From JAKOVR01 sp031415655 (lineage in GTDB: Bacteria; Actinomycetota; Acidimicrobiia; Acidimicrobiales; Acidimicrobilacustridaceae), in the NCBI GenBank assembly GCA_031415655.1, contig JANOSD010000185.1, positions 1-40,767 on the forward strand: DNA of 40,767 nt, given 5' to 3'. Numbering within the stretch: position 1 is the first letter of the stretch; every line of letters begins with the position of its first letter. A program made the position numbers and the translations under genes. Of this stretch, positions 23,735-31,607 are shown piece after piece. The notes below the pieces were generated by a model, which searched no databases, was not told the origin of the DNA, and worked only from the letters and a program-made list of their open reading frames with translations.

Positions 23735-24568
23735 TCACCTGATGCCGATGACGACATCGTCGCCGTGGGGGCGGCCTCCGACCACTCGTAACAACAGGTT
23801 CGCCGGCACCGAGAGCGGGTTGGTCTGCCGGGAAACAAGGAGATCGGTATCCACTCGGCCATTCCAGACGGTGGGGCCGAACGGGCTCCAGAATGCGCCG
23901 TCGGCGCTGATGCACAGCTCCGCCGGGATCTCCTCCGGCAAGAAGGTGGTGCCCATGTCGAAGTCGAGCGCTCGGCCTCGTCGGACCACGGGACGCACGA
24001 TGTGGTCCTCGTCGGGTACACCTAACGAACGGTGCAGCTCACAAAGCCGGGCGTGGTCGTCAGGCGTAAGCCGTCCTGGTTCGCCGGTGGTGGCGATACG
24101 CACACGTATGCCCCGCTCAAGAAGACGGGGAATCGCTTCCACCACCTTGGCGAAGTTGTCGGGACCTCGCATCTCGTCGTTCACGTCGGGGTCGGGCGAG
24201 TCGAGCGAAATCTGAAAAGCGATGTCTTTGCCGGCCAGCACATCGAGCTTGGCCAACCGGGTGTCGTTGAAAAGCGTGCCGTTGGTGAGCACAAAGGTGG
24301 GGAGCACGTCGGCGATCGACGCCAGCGTGGTGGGGAGATGGCCGAGCAAGAACGGCTCGCCGCCGGTGACACCGACGTTGGTGTAGCCAAGACCGGCGGC
24401 CTCGGTGGCGATGCGCACCATCTCGTCGGCCGGCAAAGCCCGTTTCGAAACGCCCGGGGCGGATTCGGTGAGGCAGTAGGAACAGGCCAGGTTGCAGTTG
24501 TAGTTGGCGTACATCCACACCCGGCCCGGAAGCTCTCCGGCGGCGATGGCCTCGGCAACAGTGCTCAT
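23735..24568 (-). CDS. Radical SAM protein at the end of the selenocysteine operon
   Basis: 277 residues, ATG 24568 overlapping the AhpD-like gene by 4 bp. The cluster motif is YNCNLACSYC (Cys25, Cys29, Cys32; CxxxCxxC), followed by the SAM-contact motif GVTGGEPFL near residue 70, TFVLTNGTLF, and FQISLDSPDPDVND on the barrel strands. Only one further Cys (near residue 218, EELCISADG) is visible, so a second SPASM-type cluster domain is not supported. The C-terminus contains VRRGRALDFD and CISADGAFWSPFGPTVWNG, resembling peptide- or small-molecule-modifying radical SAM enzymes. It is the last gene of a minus-strand run beginning with tRNA-Sec. Substrate unknown; a peptide or a redox partner in the same operon are candidates. 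Confidence 0.82.
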   Translation of the reverse strand: MSTVAEAIAAGELPGRVWMYANYNCNLACSYCLTESAPGVSKRALPADEMVRIATEAAGLGYTNVGVTGGEPFLLGHLPTTLASIADVLPTFVLTNGTLFNDTRLAKLDVLAGKDIAFQISLDSPDPDVNDEMRGPDNFAKVVEAIPRLLERGIRVRIATTGEPGRLTPDDHARLCELHRSLGVPDEDHIVRPVVRRGRALDFDMGTTFLPEEIPAELCISADGAFWSPFGPTVWNGRVDTDLLVSRQTNPLSVPANLLLRVVGGRPHGDDVVIGIR

Positions 24569-25215
24569 GGTCGCACCGCCCCCGACGCCGGGATCGAAAC
24601 CGGAAGGGACACCGGGATGGAAACCGGCGTACTGCCCGCGGGCGCATCAGCCATCACACCGGTGCTGTAGCCCTCGGCCGACAACCGGGCAATCGTCTCC
24701 TCCGAGTTGGGAAGGCCAAGTGCGCTGCAATAGCGGTTCAACAACATCGTCGCGCCGATCAGAACAGTGAACTCCACCAGGTGGTGATCGGGCCAGTGCT
24801 CGGCCATTTCGGCGGCGATCGCATCGTCGACCGGGCCGGTGCCGGTGGCGACGGCATCGATCCAGCCCAGCAGCGCCAACTCCTTGGGATCGGTGAACGC
24901 CTCCCCGACCGGGCGTTCGCTGCGCAAGGCTTCCACCTCGATTCGGGCGAGACCGGCGTCGATTGCCACCGGCGTATGGGCCGCCACGCAATATCGACAC
25001 GACAACAACGCCGAGGTGCGAAGGATCACCAGCTCTTTGGGCCGCAACGGGATCGACGATGGGCCGAGGGCGGCGCCCAGGAACGGCATGGCGACATCAA
25101 GCAGCTCCGGCACCGTGGCCATCGAGGCGGCGATCGGACCGGGGTCGCCGCCGGCAAAAAAGGGGCGAGCGAGGAGCGGCGCGTTGTCGGCCGTGAGCAG
25201 TTCGACTCGTGGCAT
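24565..25215 (-). CDS. AhpD/carboxymuconolactone decarboxylase-like CxxC protein
   Basis: 216 residues from ATG 25215 (MPRVELLTADNAP). The AhpD core is KELVILRTSALLSCRYCVAAH: Glu, eleven residues on, CxxC and a His three residues later, which is the arrangement of the peroxidase active site in AhpD. It is therefore a likely thiol-dependent peroxidase or disulfide reductase of the CMD fold, though related proteins act as unspecific redox helpers. The C-terminal end is a repeated Val-Ser-Ile-Pro motif of low complexity. ATG overlaps the membrane protein's stop (TGATG), and its own stop overlaps the radical SAM start. Many AhpD relatives in other organisms carry Sec; this one has Cys at both positions. 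Confidence 0.85.
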   Translation of the reverse strand: MPRVELLTADNAPLLARPFFAGGDPGPIAASMATVPELLDVAMPFLGAALGPSSIPLRPKELVILRTSALLSCRYCVAAHTPVAIDAGLARIEVEALRSERPVGEAFTDPKELALLGWIDAVATGTGPVDDAIAAEMAEHWPDHHLVEFTVLIGATMLLNRYCSALGLPNSEETIARLSAEGYSTGVMADAPAGSTPVSIPVSLPVSIPASGAVRP

Positions 25216-25646
25216 CAGGTCGCGGACTCGCCGGCGCCACCGGAGATCACCCGGGCCAGAATGGCCGGAACCGCCAGACCAAGTGCCAGCGCCAAGTTCC
25301 AGCCGATGTTGCGGCCGGTGGCGGCCAGCAGGTTCTCCATGCCACTTCGCCACTGCAACAAGGGTTGGAGGGCAAGCAGCCCGAAGCCGATTCCGCCGAG
25401 CAGGCCGATCATCGCCATGCGCGTGGCGCCGGCCACGATCCCCACGGTGCCGAAGCCAATCGTGAGCAACGCGCCAAGCTTGTTGTAGCTCGTGGTGCGC
25501 AGCTCGATGTCTTCAAAGATGATGGCGCCGGGACCGCCAGAGAACGCCGCGTCGCGAGAGACGTAGTAGCCGAGCAGGCCGACGAGTACGGCCACGATGC
25601 CGACGGTGAGCTGCGTTCGAGCAATGCGATCAGGAAGTTCGTCCAT
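25215..25646 (-). CDS. Small membrane protein with about four helices in the selenium operon
   Basis: 143 residues, ATG 25646, 2 bp after the DoxX-like gene. Hydrophobic segments are at about 13-30, 56-73, 77-95 and 112-132. Between the first two is a soluble loop (RDAAFSGGPGAIIFEDIELR). No Cys, no known catalytic motif and no family recognised. Packing between a DoxX-like protein and an AhpD-like protein suggests that the four genes form one module, perhaps a membrane redox complex. Confidence 0.75.
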   Translation of the reverse strand: MDELPDRIARTQLTVGIVAVLVGLLGYYVSRDAAFSGGPGAIIFEDIELRTTSYNKLGALLTIGFGTVGIVAGATRMAMIGLLGGIGFGLLALQPLLQWRSGMENLLAATGRNIGWNLALALGLAVPAILARVISGGAGESAT

Positions 25647-25648
25647 GG

Positions 25649-26224
25649 TCAGACCGCCTTTCGAAGCAGTTTGGCGATGCGGCCCTGGCGTTGCTCCAGG
25701 ACCGGGCGGACCAAGCCGTCAAGGCCCCAGGTGCGCCCCGCGGCAGCGGCGAAGACGGCGAGGTGGGCGCCGATCATCAGGTAATAGGCCCAAGGCCATT
25801 CGTGCGGTGCTTTGATGACCGACAGCGTTATCGCCGCCGACATCCCGGCGCCGACCAGGGCCCAAAACCGGGTGCCCAATCCGATGAGGAGAAATGCCCC
25901 GAGCGCCGCTTCGGCCAACAGCGTGAACCAGCCGAACAGCGTGAAGTTCGGAAGGACCACGTTCTCCACCAGCGACGAATAGGGCGCCCACACCGGGTTC
26001 GACACGGCGAGCGACGTGAACCCCTTCAGCGCGCCAAATTCGGGGGGTTCCTTCCAGCCGAGGTTGCTGATCCACAACGCCCCGAGCAGGATGCGGAAAC
26101 CGGCCAAGATTCGGGTGTTGGCATCCGGTTTGGTGGATTTGGCGGCCGCTGTGGCCGCGTTGGCCTTGGCCGAGAGGCCGGACGCCGGTGAAGCGGAGCT
26201 GGTCGTGCGTTCGGTGCGAGGCAT
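25649..26224 (-). CDS. DoxX-like membrane protein
   Basis: 191 residues from ATG 26224. About 35 Ala/Thr/Lys-rich residues precede RILAGFRILLGALWISNLGWKEP, a typical DoxX/DoxD-family first helix, and three more hydrophobic segments follow (FTLFGWFTLLAEAALGAFLLIG, FWALVGAGMSAAITLSVI and YYLMIGAHLAVFAAAA, quoted in parts). DoxX-type proteins couple quinone or thiol redox reactions in membranes, and the WxxNxxWK segment is seen in thiosulfate:quinone oxidoreductase-like members. Here it heads a four-gene block 241 bp downstream of selB. No cysteines are present, so any redox partner must supply them. Confidence 0.8.
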   Translation of the reverse strand: MPRTERTTSSASPASGLSAKANAATAAAKSTKPDANTRILAGFRILLGALWISNLGWKEPPEFGALKGFTSLAVSNPVWAPYSSLVENVVLPNFTLFGWFTLLAEAALGAFLLIGLGTRFWALVGAGMSAAITLSVIKAPHEWPWAYYLMIGAHLAVFAAAAGRTWGLDGLVRPVLEQRQGRIAKLLRKAV

Positions 26225-26227
26225 CAA

Positions 26228-26468
26228 GTTCCGTTCGTTGTGGAGGGCCGAGTCGGATCACCCCAAGCTCGACCCAACGCCGGCATCGGGTGTTAGGCAG
26301 GGCGGGAGCAGGGCTGGGGGCGGGGTTAGGTACAGGTCGACCCTACCAACGCCCACGCCACAACTTCGGTTCCCGCGCCGATCAGACCGGATCGCAAGAC
26401 GGCCGGATCGCACGACGGCCGACTCGCGGGCGGGCCGGCTCGGCTTCCCAACAACCGTGCCCGCTTGC
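26228..26468. other. Gap between selB and the DoxX-like gene
   Basis: No gene. On the minus strand a 15-bp direct repeat (TGCGATCCGGCCGTC and a close copy) is visible, and the frame after the selB stop meets further stops. It is the only large gap in the minus-strand run from tRNA-Sec to the radical SAM gene, so an internal promoter or attenuator could be here, but none was identified. Confidence 0.4.
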
Positions 26469-28535
26469 TCATGGTCGCACGCCAACCCACACGCGGCGTT
26501 CGCCCTCCCGACGGGTGTCGCCGGCGGCGTCCAACGATTCGAGTAGGGGCACGAGGTACTTACGCGAGAGACCCACCGCATCACGAATCGCAGCCACCGA
26601 ACCGGGCGACCCTCCAACAGCGGCGAACACCGCCGCTCGCAACTCGGCAAATCGTTCGGTCGTGGCCAGGAATGGTCCGACGCGGATCAGCACTCCGGCT
26701 TGCACGAGATCATTCTGCGGACGGGTGCCTTCGCCCGTAGCCACCCGGATCTCGTCGCTGGAGAGCAGGCCGTTCGGTGCGTGATCGAGCGCGGCGATGA
26801 TCGACTGTGCGGCGGCGTGCAACCCGACTCGGTGATCATGGACGCCGGGCATCGAGAACGCACCGTCGTGACGGTCGAGCTCGCCGCTGGCAACCAACTC
26901 ACCGGCCACCAGACGGCCCAAGAGATCGAGATCAGCAAGGGGAACCGTTGTACTGGCGGTACGGACGCGGTTGAGTACTTCGGGCCTACGTTCGGCTGCC
27001 TCCCCCACCAGGACGAGGTGATCAGCGATCGTCCGGATCGGCGAGTCGACCATCTCCGAAGCCACCGGGAGCACACCGACCTCCCGCCGAAGGTGCATTT
27101 CGGGAAGTGCTCCACCGGCCTCGGCGAGAAGAACCTCGGCGAGCGCGACCCGCATTGCCGGATCGGACGGCCGGCGACCGGCGACAGCGACGAACCGGCG
27201 CCGCAACACCTCGTCGGGGTAACGCACCTCCGCCGTGTCGACGGCGAGGATGGTGCCGCCGCCCACCGTGGCATCGGTGCTTTCGTCGCGCAGGATGAAA
27301 CGGTCGCCGATTGCTACGGGGCCGACCACGGAACGAAAATGCAAGCGGGCCAGGGCGGGCTCGGAACCCAGGGACCCACCCGAACCAAGGGACCCACCCG
27401 AAAGCCGGTCTTCTCCGGGAAACAGGGTCGGCGTGCCGTAGCGCAATTGGGCGGCGCCGTGGGTGGTGCCGACGAACACCTGGTAGCCACCACGGGCGGG
27501 AATCGGGCCATCGAGGTTTCGGACGGGAGTGAGGGCCACACGCCATCGTTGGCCGGCGGTCCACTCCCCGGCATGCACCACGGCGTCACCCCGGGCCGGC
27601 GCGTAGTCCAGGCCGGCGACGTTCAGGCCGACCCGGGTGCCGGCTACGGCCGCCGGAACATTCGCCCCGTACACATGGGCGGCCCGCACACGACCCGTGT
27701 GAACCGTGAGACCCGTGTGCCCACTACTCCCGGTGCGCCCACTACTCCCGGTGTGCCCACTACTCCCGGTGTGCCCGGTGAACACATCAATCGAGGTTCC
27801 CACCTCGAAATCACCGCCCTCCAAGGTGCCAGTCAACACCCGACCCGGCCCCGACAGGGTGAACGATCGGTCGATCCACAAACGTGGTCGTCCCAGTGCC
27901 GGCGCGGGCGCCAGAGTGGGTGCCCGATCCATCATTGGGGTCGGCATCGGGGTCGGCATCGGGGTGGAAGCCGGTTGGCGCCCGGATGACAGGAGCCCGG
28001 ATGACAGGAGCCCGGCCTCAGCCCACAACACGCGTCGGAGTTGTTCGATGGTGGCGGGATCGGTGGCAGCGGTGACAACAATCGGCGACGCCGCCAACTC
28101 GGTACCGGCGAGGCAATCATGCACCTGCTCAATGGCGGCGGCGAGACCGTCGGCATCCACGAGGTCGCCATGAGTGACCGCCACCACGCCCCGGTGAATC
28201 CCGAGCAGGTCGAAGATCTGGCTGTGTTCTTCGGTTTGGGGCATCCAGCCTTCACGGGCCGACACCACCAGTAGCGCCAGATCCACCGCCCCGCAACCCG
28301 CAAGCATGTTGGCGAGGAACCGTCGATGCCCGGGCACATCGACGAATCCCAGCATGGGTCCGACCCGAACCGACACACCGTCCGACAGGCCGGAGTCGTT
28401 GGTCCAGGCGAAGCCGAGGTCCAGGGTGAGACCGCGCCGCTTCTCCTCCGCCCATCGGTCAGGGTCGGTACCGGTGAGCAGCCGGACCAGGGTGGACTTG
28501 CCGTGGTCGACGTGACCACCCGTGGCCACGATCAC
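26469..28535 (-). CDS. selB: Selenocysteine-specific translation elongation factor SelB
   Basis: 688 residues from GTG 28535, overlapping the selA stop by 4 bp (GTGA). The GTPase domain begins at once: GGHVDHGKS (residues 6-14), RRGLTLDLGF as the switch I segment typical of SelB, DVPGH (66-70). The G4 motif is THGD (121-124), where SelB normally has TKAD or NKxD. Domains II-III follow; the C-terminal third forms winged-helix repeats (for example EVLLAEAGGALPEMHLRREVG and LSRKYLVPLLESLDAAGDTRR) that read SECIS hairpins. Low-complexity inserts (PMPTPMPTPM and GHTGSSGHTGSS) enlarge it beyond the usual 600-630 residues. It delivers Sec-tRNA to the ribosome at UGA. Confidence 0.95.
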   Translation of the reverse strand: MIVATGGHVDHGKSTLVRLLTGTDPDRWAEEKRRGLTLDLGFAWTNDSGLSDGVSVRVGPMLGFVDVPGHRRFLANMLAGCGAVDLALLVVSAREGWMPQTEEHSQIFDLLGIHRGVVAVTHGDLVDADGLAAAIEQVHDCLAGTELAASPIVVTAATDPATIEQLRRVLWAEAGLLSSGLLSSGRQPASTPMPTPMPTPMMDRAPTLAPAPALGRPRLWIDRSFTLSGPGRVLTGTLEGGDFEVGTSIDVFTGHTGSSGHTGSSGRTGSSGHTGLTVHTGRVRAAHVYGANVPAAVAGTRVGLNVAGLDYAPARGDAVVHAGEWTAGQRWRVALTPVRNLDGPIPARGGYQVFVGTTHGAAQLRYGTPTLFPGEDRLSGGSLGSGGSLGSEPALARLHFRSVVGPVAIGDRFILRDESTDATVGGGTILAVDTAEVRYPDEVLRRRFVAVAGRRPSDPAMRVALAEVLLAEAGGALPEMHLRREVGVLPVASEMVDSPIRTIADHLVLVGEAAERRPEVLNRVRTASTTVPLADLDLLGRLVAGELVASGELDRHDGAFSMPGVHDHRVGLHAAAQSIIAALDHAPNGLLSSDEIRVATGEGTRPQNDLVQAGVLIRVGPFLATTERFAELRAAVFAAVGGSPGSVAAIRDAVGLSRKYLVPLLESLDAAGDTRREGERRVWVGVRP
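27715..27768. repeat. 18-bp in-frame tandem repeat inside selB
   Basis: Three units of GTGTGCCCACTACTCCCG (plus-strand reading; one base differs in the middle copy) encode the GHTGSS repeats of SelB on the minus strand. Nearby are a 12-bp (27937-27960) and a 15-bp (27982-28011) duplication in the same gene. All preserve the frame. Confidence 0.85.
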
Positions 28536-30052
28536 CGGTGGGAGCCCGGCCCAGATACGTCCGGCCCAGATACGTCCGGCCCAGACACGTCCGAACCGGG
28601 TGAGCCCGACGCCCCGACGCCCCCGACCGCACCGACGGCGGCAAGGACCGTCGCTACCAGCGCGGCATCGTCGGCAGGCTCGACGGTGCGCAGCGACAAC
28701 ACCAACCGGTCGTCGCGCACCGTGGCGATCACCGAGAGCGGCTGCGCCCCATCGTCGCCCATCATCGTCGAGCCCGCCCCACGAAGGGCCGTCGCCAACA
28801 ACGAAAGGGCGGACGATGATCCGGACGCACTGGTCAGGGCGACGCCCCAACCGGGAAGACCCTGCGCCGGCGCGGAGCCGGAACCGATGGTGTCGGTCAC
28901 GGCCATTGATTCGGCTCGCCACCCCAACGCCGTCAGCGCTGGTTGCAAGGCGGCCGCCAGTGTTTCCGCTCGATCACGCACGGCGTGTTCCGGCTCCACG
29001 GCCATGCGCCAAAAAGGAACCACAGACGACGCCGAACGATTCTGGTGAGCCCGGACCGTGGCGTGAAGGTGTGCGGCCCGTACCTTGTCGTATCGAAGCG
29101 CTCGCGCCAGGGGATGGCGGCGGACCCGCTCCACGAGGTCGGCCTCTCCGCAGATGATGCCGGCCTGCGGCCCCCCGAGCAGTTTGTCGCCGCTGAAGGT
29201 CACGAGATGCGCGCCGGCATCGAGGATTTGGCGGGCCGCCGGTTCCGTGGCCAGCCAGGCTGGCGGACCGTCGCGAAGCCACGGAGTGCGGGCGTCGACC
29301 AACCCCGAGCCGACGTCATGCACCATCACCAGACCGTTGGCTCGGGCCAGCTCCGCCAGGCGGTCGGTGGGCACCGTGGCGGTGAATCCGACTTGGGCGA
29401 AGTTCGACGGGTGCACCTCGAGGATCGCCGCCGTGGCGGGGCCGATCGCCTCCGCAAAATCCGAAAGGTGCGTGCGATTCGTGGTGCCAACCTCACGGAG
29501 GCGAGCACCCCCCTGGGCCACGATCTCCGGTACCCGGAACGACCCGCCGATCTCCACCAGTTGCCCCCGCGAAACCACCACCTCGTTCCGATCGCCCGAA
29601 GTGAGCATGCTGAGCACGAGCAGCAGGGCGGCGGCGTTGTTGTTCACGACCAGCGCGTCGTCGGCTCCCGTGAGCTCGGCGAGATCGGCTTCGAGGGCGC
29701 CGAGCCGGCGACCACGCCGTCCGTCACCGAGCGTGAGTTCGATGGGCACGGCGCGGAGGCCGTCGATCTCCGGGTCGAGCGCCGCCATCGGCGCTCGACC
29801 GAGATTGGTATGGAGAAGCACACCGGTGGCATTGATCACCCGCCGCATCGGCTGACGGGTGGCCAAGTTCGTCGCCAGGTTAGCGACGAGTCGGTCGAAT
29901 GAGGTGGACCCACCGCCCGCCACCAGCTCGCGGGCCTGGTCGATCACCACCCGAGCTTCGGCCCTCGTCACCTGCGACGGGGCAATGCCGTCGAGAGCAC
30001 GTGCCAGCACTTCCACCTGGGGAAGGTCCCGCAGAGTTGCGATCACACTCAC
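28532..30052 (-). CDS. selA: L-seryl-tRNA(Sec) selenium transferase SelA
   Basis: 506 residues, ATG 30052 overlapping the selD stop by 4 bp. SelA converts Ser-tRNA(Sec) to Sec-tRNA(Sec) with selenophosphate on a PLP cofactor. Visible features are RRVINATGVLLHTNLGRAP (residues 70-88), VNNNAAALLLVL, HDVGSGL (about 245-251), and the PLP lysine in TFSGDKLLGGPQAG (Lys290, equivalent to E. coli Lys295). RYDKVRAAHLHATV and the C-terminal small domain follow. The last 20 residues are a repeated DVSGP tail made by a 15-bp DNA repeat (28546-28590). Length is slightly above the usual 460 because of that tail. Confidence 0.96.
   Translation of the reverse strand: MSVIATLRDLPQVEVLARALDGIAPSQVTRAEARVVIDQARELVAGGGSTSFDRLVANLATNLATRQPMRRVINATGVLLHTNLGRAPMAALDPEIDGLRAVPIELTLGDGRRGRRLGALEADLAELTGADDALVVNNNAAALLLVLSMLTSGDRNEVVVSRGQLVEIGGSFRVPEIVAQGGARLREVGTTNRTHLSDFAEAIGPATAAILEVHPSNFAQVGFTATVPTDRLAELARANGLVMVHDVGSGLVDARTPWLRDGPPAWLATEPAARQILDAGAHLVTFSGDKLLGGPQAGIICGEADLVERVRRHPLARALRYDKVRAAHLHATVRAHQNRSASSVVPFWRMAVEPEHAVRDRAETLAAALQPALTALGWRAESMAVTDTIGSGSAPAQGLPGWGVALTSASGSSSALSLLATALRGAGSTMMGDDGAQPLSVIATVRDDRLVLSLRTVEPADDAALVATVLAAVGAVGGVGASGSPGSDVSGPDVSGPDVSGPGSHR
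28546..28590. repeat. 15-bp in-frame tandem repeat at the 3' end of selA
   Basis: Three units of CCGGCCCAGATACGT (plus-strand reading, one change in the third) encode the DVSGP tail of SelA. The array ends 11 bp from the selB start, so expansion would lengthen SelA without touching SelB. Confidence 0.85.
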
Positions 30053-31230
30053 CGAAAACGCACCCGGGGGAACGCGCCGCCGTTGGGAGTCCCACCGTTG
30101 GTCGTCGGACCGGGCGCCACAGAACCGGACGCCGTCGAACCGGGCCGGCCGGCCGGCCGCTCGACGAGCGAGCCAACCACCCAGGCCTGAGGGGCCGGTT
30201 CGTGATTGGCGAGGGCGTCACTGGTGAGGGCGACAATCATCGTGGCGACGACGTCGGGCGGTGCGCTCAGGAGGAGCCCGCCTGAGGTCTGGGCGTCACA
30301 CAGCACGATCTGATCGACCGCCGAGACGTCGGCCCACGCCACCATCGACGTGTCGTCGAGGTTGCGCTGGGTGCCCCCCGGAACCGCTCCCGCGCCTACC
30401 AATGAGCGCACCCCGTCGAGCACCGGGACGGCACCGAGATCAATCACCGCATCGACGTCGGAAGCCCGCAGGATCTCACCCAGGTGCCCGATGAACCCGA
30501 AGCCGGTCACGTCGGTGGCGCAACGAACCCCGGCCGCCACCGCCGCCTCGCTGGCCCGTCGATTCAGCGTGGTCATCCAACGCACGGCGAGCGCTTCGAC
30601 CGAGCGATCCGCCAGTCCCCGTTTCACTGCGGTGGTGAGGATTCCGACCCCGAGGGGTTTGGTGAGTACGAGCACATCACCGGCTCGGCCGGCGGCATTG
30701 GTAAGCATGCGGTCGGGATGTACGAGCCCGGTGATGCTGCAGCCGAACTTGGGTTCCGCGTCGTCGATCGAGTGGCCGCCTACGAGGGCGCAGTCCGCCG
30801 AGGCGATCACTTCCGCCGCACCGTCGAGCACCTGCGCCAACAGCTCCCACGGGAGGGCGTGGCGCGGCCAGGCCACGATGTTCATCGCCGTGATCGGCCG
30901 TCCGCCCATGGCGTAGACGTCGCTCAAGGCGTTGGTGGCGGCAATGGCACCCCAGGTGCGGGCATCGTCCACGATCGGCGTGAAAAAGTCGAGCGTCTGC
31001 ACCAACGCCAGGTCCGGCGCGATGCGCACGACGCCTGCATCATCGGAGGTTCCGGCGCCCACCAATACGTTGGCGTTGGTGGGAAGGGCGACCGTCATAG
31101 CGTCGAGAGTTGCGCGCAACTCGGCCGAGGACAGCTTGCACCCGCAGCCGGCTCCCCGGCTGAACTGGGTGAGTGCCACGGGGGCGGCGGGCACGCTTTC
31201 GAAGACAGGCAGGGGTTCGAAGACAGGCAC
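30049..31230 (-). CDS. selD: Selenide, water dikinase (selenophosphate synthase) SelD
   Basis: 393 residues from GTG 31230, chosen because GAGGACC lies just upstream and the longer frame runs into the tRNA. SelD makes selenophosphate from selenide and ATP. The active site GAGCGCK has Cys29 and Lys32 (equivalent to E. coli Cys17 and Lys20), so this SelD is the cysteine form, not a selenoprotein. LVQTLDFFTPIVDD, TNALSDVYAMGG and GHSIDDAEPKFGCSITG carry the ATP/metal-binding Asp residues and family motifs. The short N-terminus repeats PVFEPLPVFE. It follows tRNA-Sec by 22 bp and feeds SelA downstream. Confidence 0.96.
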   Translation of the reverse strand: MPVFEPLPVFESVPAAPVALTQFSRGAGCGCKLSSAELRATLDAMTVALPTNANVLVGAGTSDDAGVVRIAPDLALVQTLDFFTPIVDDARTWGAIAATNALSDVYAMGGRPITAMNIVAWPRHALPWELLAQVLDGAAEVIASADCALVGGHSIDDAEPKFGCSITGLVHPDRMLTNAAGRAGDVLVLTKPLGVGILTTAVKRGLADRSVEALAVRWMTTLNRRASEAAVAAGVRCATDVTGFGFIGHLGEILRASDVDAVIDLGAVPVLDGVRSLVGAGAVPGGTQRNLDDTSMVAWADVSAVDQIVLCDAQTSGGLLLSAPPDVVATMIVALTSDALANHEPAPQAWVVGSLVERPAGRPGSTASGSVAPGPTTNGGTPNGGAFPRVRFR

Positions 31231-31252
31231 GGTGGTCCTCTGGGCAGCGGGT

Positions 31253-31347
31253 TGGCGGAGGCGAAGGGGAATCGAACCCCCCGCACCCGCAGTGGGTGCC
31301 AGCCGGTTTTGAAGACCGCGACGGCCACCAGGCACGCAATCGCCTCC
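31253..31347 (-). tRNA. selC: tRNA-Sec (anticodon UCA)
   Basis: 95 nt including an encoded CCA, the usual length for bacterial tRNA-Sec. The 8-bp acceptor stem is GGAGGCGA with TCGCCTCC; discriminator G73 and CCA follow. The anticodon loop CTTCAAA (TCA at 31310-31312 in reverse) is closed by CGGT/ACCG, with a mismatch below. The long variable arm is GCACCC-ACTGC-GGGTGC (6 bp), and the T arm has GGGG-TTCGATT-CCCC. All hallmarks of Sec tRNA are present: 8-bp acceptor, long extra arm and UCA. It heads the selD-selA-selB run, so co-transcription is likely. Confidence 0.95.
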
Positions 31348-31417
31348 GCCCTGTTCCTAGCACGCTTCGAGGTGGGGCTGGCACTCTCAGGGCGCACACA
31401 TCACCGGGTGGACCGGC

Positions 31418-31440
31418 GTAAAGCCCCTCCGGTAGGGAGG
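31418..31440 (-). terminator. Weak hairpin upstream of tRNA-Sec (candidate terminator of the dehydratase operon)
   Basis: CCTCC-CTACC-GGAGG followed on the minus strand by GGGCTTTACG. A second perfect hairpin (7-bp stem, CCGACCG/CGGTCGG) lies farther upstream near 31470. Both lie in the 260-bp gap between the dehydratase gene and the tRNA, where transcription from upstream would have to stop for independent control. Stems are short and the T-run is poor. Confidence 0.3.
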
Positions 31441-31607
31441 ACCCCGTCGATCAACGCGCCGACCGCCGGGCCGGTCGGTCACAAGACCGTCCCCCCGAGC
31501 GTGCCCCACGGGGCCACGAACTGCACGGCGCTCCGGGATCAAGGTCCATCACCCACATCGCCGCCGTATTCCAAGCGGGGCGGACGGGCACGACGGCGTT
31601 CGCCCGC

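Noticed and set aside
23732..23737. Sec readthrough at the end of the radical SAM gene
   Set aside because: TGA GCG TGA follows directly; no second-site homology and no hairpin placed properly.
26469..26471. Sec readthrough of the selB stop codon (TGA)
   Set aside because: The frame after the stop shows no homology and the protein end matches the end of the winged-helix domain.
30049..31230. SelD as a selenoprotein
   Set aside because: The active site reads GAGCGCK with TGC codons; there is no TGA at the Cys17-equivalent position.
31348..31607. A second tRNA or a riboswitch upstream of tRNA-Sec
   Set aside because: Only short hairpins are visible; no cloverleaf or known riboswitch core.
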